The notes below the pieces were generated by a model. The model saw only the letters and a list, made by a program, of their open reading frames with translations, was not told the DNA's origin and did not search any database. From positions 596,900 through 660,899 of the forward strand of contig KB722752.1 of assembly GCA_000349905.1 (NCBI GenBank): DNA of 64,000 bases, read 5' to 3'. Of the stretch, positions 10,119 to 21,209 are shown piece by piece; the stretch's first letter is position 1; each line of letters begins with the position of its first letter. The stretch is from Volvariella volvacea V23 (Eukaryota; Basidiomycota; Agaricomycetes; Agaricales; Pluteaceae). The position numbers and the translations under genes were made by a program.

Positions 10119-11940
10119 TGCGAGTGTGCGAAGAGCTCAAGTTGGTCGGTGATGGGTGAGCTGCGAGGCTGGGTTTGAGTTGGGTCTTTTTAGCGATGAG
10201 GTGCGGTAGGCTTTATACCCTTCACCGGTCATTGGTGTCCCTTATTCGTGCCGTCTGTATATCGTACGCGCACGAAGTCCTCCCGGCATCCTCAGACCAC
10301 CCGTGCGTAGACCTATGAGCGCCAATCACGGCCACAAGGGACCAAGCATATAAAGAAGACCCGGCTTGAAGCCGGCATTGCTCCCGTGCCCACTTTCTCA
10401 GTGGATCTGTTGGGCAGTGGATAGGAGTAGACGGATTTGGGATAGGGCCGTCGAAGCGCGGACGCGTAGGACGCGTGGATAAATGAGTCTGAGTCATCGC
10501 GCACTTGAGGCTGGCGGAGTTTTCACGTTCGCGGGACCGAGACTTCTGTTCTGATCCTTTACTTTCACGCATGACTCAAGCTTGGATGGCGGGAGGAGAG
10601 ATAGCACCTTTGCTGTTGGAGAAAGGGTTTGTTGAGACGATAAACGCGGGGATGCATACACATGTAGGACGTACTGGCGGTGTTGCGCTGTAAACACGGG
10701 ACAGATATGGCTAGCGGAAGCTAATTCAGGCAAACTGGCGCAAGTACACCCTTAATGCGACAACTCAACATTGCATGTTGTACAGCCAACATCTGAACAG
10801 CTACTTGCATCCATATCCGATACTTGCCATTGATGTTATCACTACTCACACACCAGCAGCACATGCGCCCAGCAGGAGATCACCCAGACTGCCAAGACAA
10901 ACAATCTCCCACTCTCGGTGTTTGACGCGATACTGCCGGGGTGCGTGGCAATATCACGTCGATCAAAGATGCGAATATTAACGGGTCATAAGAGTGTGTA
11001 CAGCTGTGTACAGTAAGTTGGGCGGGAAATGAGTTGATCCTAATTACGTCGCAGGCGATCAATTAGCGCGTTTTGTGATAAATTACGACGCGTACGTGTA
11101 GGCGCGTCGTGCCGATGTTGATGGTGTTGGCGGCGTGTCCATCCTTTTTTTTTTTGCCATAACTAGTGTAATCGGAGAAATGTTGCACATATATAGCGTG
11201 TCTGCAACGACAGTGTACCATAAGTACACGTTCTTGTTTAAAGGAAATTTTTCGTGGAATAGAGACAAAAGAAGGAAGCGAGCAATGTGAAAGGAGCTGG
11301 GGAGGAGGAAAGAAGATGAGTTCCAAGCATATAGAGTAGAATATAAAGCATAATATGCCTTGGGTCCAGCACTGGCACTGTCTTGCAATAAATCCGGTAG
11401 TGATCCTGGGACGATGCACAAACTACAAGTGACATCAACGCCCAGCTAAAAATCCAGGAAGAAAAAAGAGGCGCATTTTCTTACCTTGGGATAACCATTT
11501 GTTGTCCATATAAGTGCTTAAAAAACCTTCTGCGATAGGCCCTATGACGATCTTTGATTACCAATAGATCAATAATTAAGGCAACGTTCAGGAAGGAGAT
11601 TGCGGACTTACTTTAGGTGGCAAGCTTTGGTCATTGAACTTTGGTGAATCAGAGAGCTGTTGTCCTTTGTGTTCATCGCCTACGCTTGGTGGATGAAAAA
11701 ACTCTTGTGCTCTCTATTCCCTACTCTGGCCACTGCCCTTAGGCCGCCAATGACACTTCACTTTGAAAACCGAGGGAGTATACAATTTGGGGTTTCATCA
11801 CGTGGATGTTCAGAACAGCTGACATCAGGGTTAAATTCCGTACTTTTGTTCTTATTTTTGCTTTTTATTACTTGTGCTAATGTCCTTTAAAAGGCCGCTT
11901 CCCCTGAGCTCGAACCCCCAACTGAAGACCTTCCCGTCAC
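10119..11940. other. intergenic, with a possible decayed exon near 11470-11560
   Basis: Mostly featureless. On minus, a block around 11560-11485 reads IVIGPIAEGFLSTYMDNKW and ends at a GTAAGA donor. It shares position and sequence around the splice site with a block at 14110-13995. No intact gene is visible. Confidence 0.3.
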
Positions 11941-11944
11941 GTGC

Positions 11945-12280
11945 ATGCCGTCCTCAAAATACTGGTCTCGCCGACAACGTCATCTCGTACCAACCTCCTC
12001 GCAGCTTTATCCTGGTAGGCACGCTCAAGCATGGCGTGGCTATTGTATTGACGTCCTCATCCATGATCAATCCAAAGGCCATATACACATCCACGTCAAC
12101 AGCAACAGCAACGCCCGCACTTTCATCATCGGGAGCAATCGCTGTAAGCGCTTTCTTCCCTATCCCCATTCGATTTTATGACATGCTGTGTCCCCCAAGG
12201 TATGATTGATGCTCGGTCTTCGAAAATACCAGAAATCGGTGTCACCCAGCTCGCTGTGGTGGCGATTGCAGTGAGTTATA
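11945..12280 (+). pseudogene. decayed exons of an unidentified dispersed family (copy A)
   Basis: Two exon-like blocks. The first ends with GGGAGCAATCGC followed by GTAAGC (about 12150), coding ...SSSGAIAV. The second contains ...GVTQLAVVAIA before GTGAGT near 12275. The same pair recurs at 19740-20133 (...PSLGAIIV and ...ITRQLVGMAIV). The first block alone recurs near 14700-14935 and 29000-29180. Copy number and shared splice sites argue for a real gene family. I do not recognise the product, and no copy looks complete. Confidence 0.35.
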
Positions 12281-13970
12281 CATGAGTTCACAGTTGATCT
12301 CGTCTTGTTCATCCAGCCTCGTGTCAGCTCTTCCTATTCATCAAGCATTATCCATTCTAAGTTATCGATACCACTCCACGAGCATCACTCGTCATATTCT
12401 ACGGCAAATGGTGAACTTTATGTGTAAGAGTTCTGCCTCGTCATCACACGCATCCATCGTCATTTCGTCATTACCCATTTCGTCTCTTCTAATCTTTCAA
12501 CAAATGTAAAGCAAGCTTGCATTATGGGAGTTGGACTCTTCGACCCTGCGCTCGTGTTTTTGTCTGCTTTCTATATAGCTAATAATATGCTATCAGCTAT
12601 CGTTATCGTTACCGAGCAATGACACGTCGTGGTAGAGGTGCGTACGACATCCAGGGTTGGTTCCCCAATGGCCACCATAGTGTATGGGCACAAGTGAGCG
12701 CAAAGGGCCCATGCAAAGACTAATCGAGCTGTCCACTAAACATGAAATTCACCTGCAAGAAGACCAGCCAGTGGGATTGGAATCGACGAGATATAAACAC
12801 CCTAGAGTCGTCCTGATACCAAATTCGCGTCGCATGCGCATCTCAAGTCCTATACCCCTCGTTTGTCATAAGCCCCTAAGTTGAAGTGTGATCACTTCCT
12901 TCTGAAATGTTGTTCAGGATGTGTAGGCGGGATGCAAGCAAGTCGCGTGATACGTGATGGGCTCAACGAGTCGGACGCCTTGTTGGACAAAGTAGGCAAT
13001 CAAAAGGCACGTTTACACTTGTTTAAGCTAACGACGCTTTTCAGCGACATTGTCCCTTTTTTAAGTTTGACAAACAGAATTTAGGCTTGAACGGGTCTGC
13101 TGCAACCCTATGACTACTCCAGACTCCAATGACGCCCGAGGAACAGTGCTGATCCGGTACCCCTTAGGTTCGGTCTTTTCCTGGTGCGCATGTCTCCTAT
13201 ATCAGGTCAAAGCCATTAGAGAACGATGGTCCTGCCCAACTCCATTAAAGAGCTAGATCTTACCATTAGTTGGATAGGACAGTCAATAGAACAGCAGAGT
13301 AGAAAGGTCACGCTGTTTGCGTATAAGCTGCGTCATCACTACGACCTGCTATTTGTACATATTTGCCTCTAATCCTCCTCCCAGGTACGATTGCGCGCAA
13401 CCCTCTCTGTAAATAAAGGTGGACAGCGCTGGCGGGAGCCAATTTTAACAAAGCAGGCACCTACAGACACGCTCAACTGCTTCACGACAGTCAACAACAC
13501 AGCGCGCAACTGGCTTTCAAGCACCTGATACCCGCGTCCTTGCTGGGTTTCGCCCATTGACGTTCGCGGGGAATGCACACACAACCGCCATCACCTGGAC
13601 GCCCATAGTGTAGACGCTTAAATGCCCTGCAGATAGGATCGCGTAGCGATTGCAAAGACTGGGGTCCACAAGTCCCCGGGATGCGTCATTACGATACCGT
13701 GGACCAGGGAGATCGGTTGATTGACGCGTTGTGTGGGCGTGCGATCAACGTACACGCGTAGGTGTTGATATCGGTCGCGTTTATCACCCGTTGGGACGTC
13801 CTTCTTTTCTGTGCCAAATGAGGAGGGGGAAAGGATACGATGCGCTGAGCATACATAAGGGTTGGATGAGAGTAGACAAAACACGTGTTAGGTTCCGCAC
13901 CATTAGCCTTCCAAGGGATTCGGCGGTGATCCTGGGATAAGAGCTACGATTCATACATTCATTGAAGGCT
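12281..13970. other. region without a recognisable gene
   Basis: Only short open frames on both strands, with no domain signature or consistent splice pattern. Confidence 0.4.
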
Positions 13971-13994
13971 TAGGTGAATAAAAGCGGTGCCTTG

Positions 13995-14110
13995 ACTTAC
14001 CTTGGAATAACCACGCCACCACCATCCCTTGGAAAACGCGTCGTCAAGCGTTCGACTTGCTGGATCCCACAACTCTTCGGTGACAGGCTCCGTGATGATC
14101 ACAGATCTGC
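13995..14110 (-). pseudogene. isolated exon-like block, unidentified
   Basis: Reading leftward, SVIITEPVTEELWDPASRTL continues to WWWRGYSK and a GTAAGT donor at about 13996. It resembles the block at 11560-11485. The opening strand/helix pattern is loosely like the N-terminus of a GNAT acetyltransferase, but no acetyl-CoA-binding motif follows, so no function is assigned. Confidence 0.3.
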
Positions 14111-14679
14111 AGTCGAGATCGAGACGGGGATCGACTTGCCCTGCACGATGGCCTCTGGTAGCCCTCGGCGATTATCGACAACTAGCAACAGTCTGGGAGG
14201 CTTCACTCTGAAAAGCGAGTACACAACTCTCGCAACGCCTTCACGTAGAGCTAGCGCGAACGATTCAGAAACAGCGGGGGAGACGCAACGCAAAAGAGAG
14301 CACTCACGATCCAGCGAAGAGTTCGCTGTCCCCAATATGGAAGTACGTAGAAACCACTGGAAAGACATAGAAGGAAAGGAGGAAAAAAAATTATTGGTTG
14401 CAGCCGTGATGTAATATTAGGATAACTCTAGCATGCAGTCAAGAAATATTACGGATGAAACTTCCCCGGGTTCGTTCCTCCACCCATTTAACACCCTTGT
14501 CTTTCGATGTAACCCTTGCGGTATGTTTGGTCATGAACGTGTCACGATCTATGATCTGAATTCACCCATAATAATTATCTATTTCTTTAAAAAATCCGCA
14601 CACGTCTTGGTCAACCACCGGGATTCTTTTCAGGGTGCCACTGTTGATATATTATGCCATTAGCAGGTGTTGTTTAAAA

Positions 14680-14940
14680 TCGAGCAACTTGCCATCCCCC
14701 GGCCTCAGCATTCTCCTCCTACATATGCCTCTATCCAAACCAACAACCCATCAAGGCAGTCGAGAGCAATGCTTAACCCCGTCAACAGGTACGTGCTGTG
14801 CCCTATGCAATGTGGACAAGCTGTGACTAACATTGCACTGCCCAAGCTCAACGTCTTGGGGGTAGCACCACACACTACCACTTCAATAAAAGTAATATTT
14901 ATTATTCCTCCTTTGGGAGCAGTCACGGTGAGGGGCCCCA
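14680..14940 (+). pseudogene. decayed exon of the unidentified dispersed family (copy C)
   Basis: It contains a frame ending IIPPLGAVTV just before a GTGAGG donor-like site at about 14929, parallel to copies at 12.1, 19.9 and 29.1 kb. Surrounding sequence has no long frame. Confidence 0.3.
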
Positions 14941-14999
14941 CACTTCACGCTATTCGGTTTATGACACTTGTTGTCCTGACAAGGGGAGATCATCCATAA

Positions 15000-16980
15000 A
15001 GAGGTGGCGAAGTTCAGCGCGGTCCGGATCGCTCTGCCTAGTATTCATCGTAAGGCAGCATGCACCCAGTGTGTTCTGTTTATTTGACGTGCCACCAGCT
15101 CTGGCTCGCCAGGATCGCATCGTACTGGTGATAGCGCGCACCATCAGATGCGTCAAACGCGTCATTTCACACAACCACAAAACTGCGGTATAATGTTTCC
15201 CAAGCAACCCCCTCCTCTCCTTGATTTATTGTGTGCCTCCCGTGTATTCGATTGTGTACGTGCTGCATGGCGCTTCGGATTTAAGCATGTAAAGTTTTCG
15301 TGTGGATGAACATTGGACTGTTTGTCGTGTCCGGTTTTCCTTGTCCAATCAAGTCTAGGCAACGGATAAGACTGCCGAGCTAGCATTCTCACGTCAAAAA
15401 CTCTTGCGCTCCGTTGTGGTACGTATGTGCACTAGATGGCAACAGGCCAAAACCCATATTTGGGACTCCAGTACGGCATGTGGTGACCACGGTGCCGAAC
15501 TTAGGCGCGTGCACAACGAGATGGTAAGGCGTACCCCAGCATTACGCAGTCGAGGCATGTATCAGGCTTAGTAAGCATGTGAATAAGTTTACATATGAAG
15601 GAAAAAGGGGAGTAGAGACGTACTGCATGTTCTGTTATGTTCTGTCTTCTAGCTGATACGCAATCCATGGCTGGTGTAGGAATCGATTTTCAGGGTCATT
15701 TCAATTCAGTTTCGTGTGAGGATCGAATACATTCCAACGATTTGTGACCCCTAGGCCGCCCGACCTTTGATGTGTTTGAGGGGGGTGGCTACGTCACTCT
15801 TATGTCGGGGGTGAAAGGATGAATGAAAGACGGAAAGTCGTGTTGATGACTGGGAGAAGTCGGTTTGATCAGGGCAGTGCATGCGTGAACCCGCCCGTTG
15901 AGCGTCAAATAGTGTGCATGGGTATGTCCGACAGGTTGGATCAATGGGAGGATTCGGGGTACGTGTTCATGCCCGGTTACGATGCAGGATGCAAGCCTAG
16001 CACTTAAGCCCATACGTCTGTTGAATCCAGAGTAAGAGTGAGTATGGTATAGGACAACAATTTTGCATAAAAGTCTTGCAGGGTCTAGGGAGGGATTTGG
16101 CTGCGCTAAGCCGCTAGTTTAAGGTGGGCAGTGGTGTGGCGAGGCAATTGATTGCGATGAGAAAACCCATATGGTCGAGGGGAACCGGGGGGAGGGGACC
16201 AGGAGTGGAAAGTTAGGCAAAAATGACGATGGGTATCTGATCGATCGGCGATATAATCAACGGGAGGTGATGAAACACTCAGCCACGACCACCGCAGAAC
16301 ACCTTCTCAAATTCTTCGTTTCGTTGATTTTTTCATGGTATCGAGTCAATTGAAGTGCTCTTGGGCACACTCTTCGAGTTTTCTAAGTCTATGAAGCGCC
16401 TTGCATTATTCTTCCCTCTACAAGTTGTGTTTGCAGGAGGTACGTATATCTCTTGGTGACATAAGCCCCGGTAAAGCGTCAATATAATTCACATAGAAAT
16501 CGTCCAATTTTTTATTGGCAAAGGCTGTTGGCGATACGGCGTTCACTCACCCAAACTGCACTCTCCGCTTCATCCATCCAAAGCCCCCTCGTGTAGCAGG
16601 TCATTCCAGCGATTCCTCCGGGAGTCTAGGATTAGGCATCTTATTTGGACATCTTGTGCTGTTTGCGGTTTGCGATTCAGACCCGCTGTATGGCTTGTGA
16701 TGGGAAGTAAGTCGGGAGGTTTGTTGTTTTCATGGGCTGAACCGGGCACAACCTGTTTCCTTATATGGGTTACTGTTACACTTTCGCTCATCGGCAATAC
16801 AGAAAAAAGTAGGCTCATCAGATGCTTAGCTCCATATCTGGGACGAGGCAAGTTTCGTTTCATCACGCCGATCTCATCTCGTATCTTTAACAAATAAAAT
16901 GGTGGTCCCAAGATTGGATCTAGGCTCTCCAAACATGCAGAGCATATTTGGGCATATTGTACCCTCTCCTGATCGCCCCC
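15000..16980. other. intergenic, nothing recognised
   Basis: No open frame with a domain signature. The right edge carries the promoter of the next gene. Confidence 0.45.
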
Positions 16981-16983
16981 GAG

Positions 16984-16991
16984 TATAAATA
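16984..16991 (+). promoter_or_regulatory. TATA box of helical-family copy 1
   Basis: TATAAATA lies 32-39 bases before ATG 17023. The paralogue on minus has the same octamer at a similar distance (27423-27430), which supports a shared core promoter. Confidence 0.55.
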
Positions 16992-17022
16992 CCTCAAAGA
17001 AATCCTCTTCAAACAAACCAAC

Positions 17023-17944
17023 ATGGATAACTCCACAATTCTCACTACACTCAAAGATGTGGGCGATTGGTGCCCCATCCCATCTCTATCTTCTGTGGCT
17101 GCTCTCACTCTCGAAATCTGGGACATTGCGACAGTTAGTTTGTCTGTTTCTCATCTCGACGTCCCACTAACCCTTGCAATCCACCATTATTCAGACCGCC
17201 CAAGGGAACAAAGCAGCAATCAAATCTTTGGCCGATGACACCGTTGAAACGGTGTACATCGTCGTAGCTGGTCTCCAACACGAAGGAAGAAAAGGGATTC
17301 AACACACATCCCAGATCGAGTCCGACCTTCAGCAGCTGTGCGGGTATGCCCCTGAACTCGTCACCATAGTCAGGTGCTCACCTCTCCCTTATCCTTGACT
17401 TTCAACAGTGACTTGGAGAAAATCAAGGTCTGTATCGAGAAGCACAGAGGCAAACGGAAATGGTATAATAAACTATTTGGCCGCCACACCTGTGATGAAG
17501 CGTTCGCCGGACATCGGGAGAGCCTTAGTCAGGTACTTAGAAAGTTCGGGGTGAGCTTCGCCCCAGTCTTTTTGTGCTTGAAAGCTGCGCCGTGCTCTCA
17601 GCCAGAGGCAGCCACTACTTTCTTTGTGCTGATATACATCCATCCTCCAGCTCAAGAGTGGTATCAAGCGCAGCGCGCTGGTGAAAAAACTCTTGAACGA
17701 ACAGAAGGAGTTCTTCGGCAGCAGGAAAGAAGACTGGGCGAGCCAAACGAAAGAAGCTAAAGCGAGGGAAGTGTACGGTTCAATGCTACCCAAAGATATT
17801 GAACATGGGTTATTTGCCCCAGATCCTGCCAATGGCGATACCCAGGTTCATATCCAGGGGGACCACAATGTTACGATGTCAAGCAAGAAGGTGACAAATA
17901 TCAATTCGGGAGGATCGTATACCTTCACGTATACCGAGAAGTGA
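17023..17944 (+). CDS. small helical-domain protein with beta-motif tail, copy 1
   Basis: Four exons (17023-17133, 17195-17343, 17409-17550, 17651-17944) join in frame to a 231-residue protein. Residues 1-134 are predicted mostly helical: a TLKDVGDWCPIPSLSSVAAL helix, then NKAAIKSLADDTVETVYIVV, then KVCIEKHRGKRKWYNKLFGR and ESLSQVLRKFG. This pattern resembles the HeLo-like/MLKL-type four-helix bundle common in Agaricomycete cell-death and NLR-associated proteins; that is an inference from pattern, not a proven match. A charged helix (VKKLLNEQKEFFGSRKEDW) leads to the linker YGSMLP. The last 31 residues hold IQGDHNVTMSSKKVTNINSG and end SYTFTYTEK, an Asn/Ser/Gly-rich alternating pattern like a signalling amyloid. 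There is no signal peptide. Paralogues lie at 26474, 32305, 46440, 49153 and 54145. The biochemical role is unknown. Confidence 0.8.
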
Positions 17945-18377
17945 GGAGGGGGATCTCATGTGCCAGCGCACTCAAGCGTGCGAACTCGAGATATGCGCTA
18001 GAGTATGCATTTGTATTACTAATTTTTTGTCATGTACAGTTATAGTGATAATGCTCAACGGGGTCTTGTATTGTGGTTGGGCTGTCATAAGAGTCCAGGG
18101 GTGTTGAGCGGATATCTCTATTTTCCGCCCTGAGGATAGCATTAACAAGCGTGTCAACTCGACCCAAAATAGACTCCTTTGTTTTTGAGCCACCTACTCT
18201 TTTCTCTCCCCTCCATGCATCGACGCTAACGAAACCCTCCCGGCGACCGTTAATTGCACTTGAAATTGGAACACAAAGTCCCGTACTGCTTCAAAGTTCC
18301 AGGCTCGACATTTTATCTAACCCACCACCTCACACTATCCCTTTGATCGTCTGATCGCTCGTTGCCGCGTCACTCTT
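17945..18377. other. intergenic
   Basis: 3' flank of helical-family copy 1. No gene seen. Confidence 0.5.
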
Positions 18378-18380
18378 TTG

Positions 18381-18400
18381 TTTTTTTTTTTTTTTTTTTT
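18381..18400. repeat. T20 homopolymer
   Basis: A run of 20 T followed by CC and T6. It could be a poly(dT) promoter tract for the weak frame starting at 18423 or a relic of retrotransposition. Confidence 0.7.
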
Positions 18401-18422
18401 CCTTTTTTACATCGGCACCAGC

Positions 18423-18965
18423 ATGACAAGTATTAACCTGGCTCAAGGATGGAACTCGTGGGCGGACTCCGCTTCAAACTCTAAGACTGGAAGTTTGTGT
18501 TTGCGCATAGTAATAGCTCATGCACGCCTTCTCGGTGGGTCTGTCACATCATATCGATATCTATCTTCCGATTGCTCACCCGCATTTACATCGCGTGCAG
18601 ACCAGAACAACGAAAACGCACGATTTTATCGCCACGTCGCAGTAGTATATACGCCAAATGCGCAGGCGAGAATCGTTGGATTACAAGGTCTACCAGGAGG
18701 GTGTTGGTGCGCCTCAAGTTACTCTATCACATTCTGCCCTGATACTACTCCCCTTCAAGAAACCTCGCCTGTTGCTACTACGCCACGCCATATATACTCT
18801 GCCACCCACAGCGCCCACAAGGTCATCAGCACAGTCCTTCCTCCCCATTCATCCTTCAACGCCATTCAAGGTAAAAGTCCTCATTACTGTCGCAGAGACC
18901 GCGGCGTTGATGGGTCTCGCCATTACCTCAAGAGCTTGAAGATTCGTATCTGCACGTGTTATTAA
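18423..18965 (+). CDS. hypothetical frame, weak
   Basis: An open frame of 181 codons from ATG 18423 (NLAQGWNSWADSASNSK near the start). A GTGGGT donor at about 18535 and a GCGTGCAG acceptor before 18601 could remove a 65-base intron in it. No domain is recognised and composition is uneven. It may be a decayed exon set. Confidence 0.25.
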   Translation: MTSINLAQGWNSWADSASNSKTGSLCLRIVIAHARLLGGSVTSYRYLSSDCSPAFTSRADQNNENARFYRHVAVVYTPNAQARIVGLQGLPGGCWCASSYSITFCPDTTPLQETSPVATTPRHIYSATHSAHKVISTVLPPHSSFNAIQGKSPHYCRRDRGVDGSRHYLKSLKIRICTCY

Positions 18966-19739
18966 CTCGCATCTGGATTCTTCACACCTTAGCTTGAGCA
19001 AAAATGGGTTATCTCTCACTAACCGATATAACATCGTTGTTCTCCTGCATACCTGCGGTCTTCCGTTATGACAAGATGAAAGACAACCACGCGACTCAAC
19101 TAAAGCCACAAATCCCGCATGGAGTACACGTTCATATCATTCGCCTCGCAATGAAAGTAGCTAAATGAGTTTGCACTAATTACGGTAGTTTTTAGCTCAT
19201 GTAGAGGAGTTTCGACATGGAAGTACCTAGTGGTTTGGTATTGGCGTCGTACGGAACTTGGAAAAGGCTTTACATAGAAGCTTAGAAAAAACGGGAGGAG
19301 GGTGAGAACACGCTGTATTCATAGTCGTGGTCAGGGAGTTGACCCGTTCTCGAAATATTCCTAAATGGGCAACCCTCAGCTAGGCATCCAACGATCCATC
19401 TGTTATGTTTGGAATGCCAACGCTGATGTAATTATGTGACATTGAGATCGTGCAACAGTATTCACTCTTCTTCTCGTAAAGAGAAAACCTCATTCGAAGA
19501 ACGACAAGGCCGGATAACAGGCACGTCTTCGTCCTTGCTCGCTTAACGATCTATCTTCACTACTCCACAAGACTAGATGACGGGCGTTCTTTCATGACGT
19601 AATAGTGGCCAAACGTCAATATGTGACTCATTTTTTCACTTTTTTTCACTTTATTTCTTGACGTACGATTTCACCCCTTTCGCACCAATACAGACACTGC
19701 TGGCGCGTGTGGGCTAGCTTGTGCTTGGGGATGCCAGTT
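18966..19739. other. intergenic, nothing recognised
   Basis: AT-leaning sequence with short frames only. No RNA gene or repeat is evident. Confidence 0.45.
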
Positions 19740-20502
19740 TCAGTATTCGATCATGGCACGACGCACGACGCCGTCATCCGCTAGCCTTTGTTGATTCTTC
19801 CTCTCAAGCTTGTCGTCAAACAAGCAGAAACACCAATTGCGCCCAGCCCAGTGAATTGTGTGTACCTCCTTATGTGGGCGTTTCATTGGATGGCCGTTGA
19901 CGCCACCCATGCCGTTTGGAAGGTCGGGATACAAACACCCACGTTTACGACACCAAAATCGAAACCTCCATCGTTAGGGGCAATCATAGTGAGATATCTG
20001 AGTATTTTTTGGTCCTTCCATCCCTAAAATTCCTCCCGTTTGTGTGAAATCCCTCCAGTATGTGTGTTTGCCCACAGGGAGTTTGGGTTACCAGTTATCA
20101 CCAGACAGCTCGTCGGTATGGCGATTGTGGTGAGTGCTCTATTATACATCATTTCTCGGGTTTAATGACGAACACACAATAAAGGGTATTTATGTGTAAT
20201 TTGGCGTCAGCTTTCATTTTGCTCATTGGGCAGCAGATCAGCCATTGTTACTCCTCGGGTACTTGTTCAAGTACTTTGAATACCCAATGATGCGTCCACG
20301 ATATGCTCTCCAATCTGACAACTATAGCCCCTTCTTGTGTATTCTCAATATATTCGGTTTCGGATACGTCCCCACAGAGTCAGGGTGTGGTGCCTTCTCC
20401 TTTGTGCAGATATTTGGAGTATGCAACGCCCTTTTCCTCCACAATCCTGTGTCATGGACATCGAGACCCTATTTATCGGCATATCAGCTTATGAAATGTT
20501 GA
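19740..20502 (+). pseudogene. decayed exons of the unidentified dispersed family (copy E)
   Basis: The exon-like block ending KPPSLGAIIV is followed by GTGAGA at about 19990. A second block with FGLPVITRQLVGMAIV ends at GTGAGT near 20133. Both match copy A at 12 kb. Downstream frames (20245-20502) are hydrophobic but not recognised. Confidence 0.35.
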
Positions 20503-21209
20503 ATCTGACTGTTTCGTTGTGGTCATATGACGACGCACGAGGCATACTACCACGGATATCAAAAGTGAGTAAATCAAACCCTCAGATATGGAAAGCCCGC
20601 AACAGCATAATTATAATGCCCTTTACTGCGAAATGGGATTTCCGCTAATGCCGGACGCAAGGGATAGAGTCCCAATGGGGAGCCCGGGCTGCAGTCTGGC
20701 TGATGATGGGAAAGTGAAGGATTTACAACGCATAAAAAGGAGAAAGAAGCACCTACCCCACACTATCAGTGGCGGGGCACTGTTCTGAGGCTGTCCATGG
20801 ATTACATAGCCCCACGATGTCTGATTTACCATCGAACGTGGAAGGAGTGTCCTCTCCCCAATGCTTTCTCCTTTCCTTCGTCATGCTACCGTTTCTCGGT
20901 TCGGTTCCCTATACATCTCGTCTTGACTCTCACATCACACCTAGAAACCTCAACGAATCTACTGTTTGCTGTTCTTCTCATAGGGTAGGAGGTAGACTCC
21001 TTAATGGGGTTACAGTATGTCCAGCAATTTAGCTCCAACCCTGCCAAGTGGCAGCGCTTCTGACAGGAAGCAGCCATGCAGGCACTTACATCTGCAGTAG
21101 AAGCGCTATGTTGGCGCCTATTTGCCAATTTCCGTGATGTATAGACATATACTTATCGATTTCGTGCTGCCTTAGCACTGACTCTTTGTTAGTCCCTCCA
21201 TGAGCAGTC

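Noticed and set aside
10140..10140. Start of the broken AKR at 10140
   Set aside because: The codon there is TTG on minus; the nearest ATG is at 10118 and is out of frame because of the 14 bp duplication.
17551..17650. Reading copy 1 of the helical family as broken between the third block and the tail
   Set aside because: A clean GTGAGC...CTCCAG intron joins the blocks in frame, and the same intron occurs in all paralogues.
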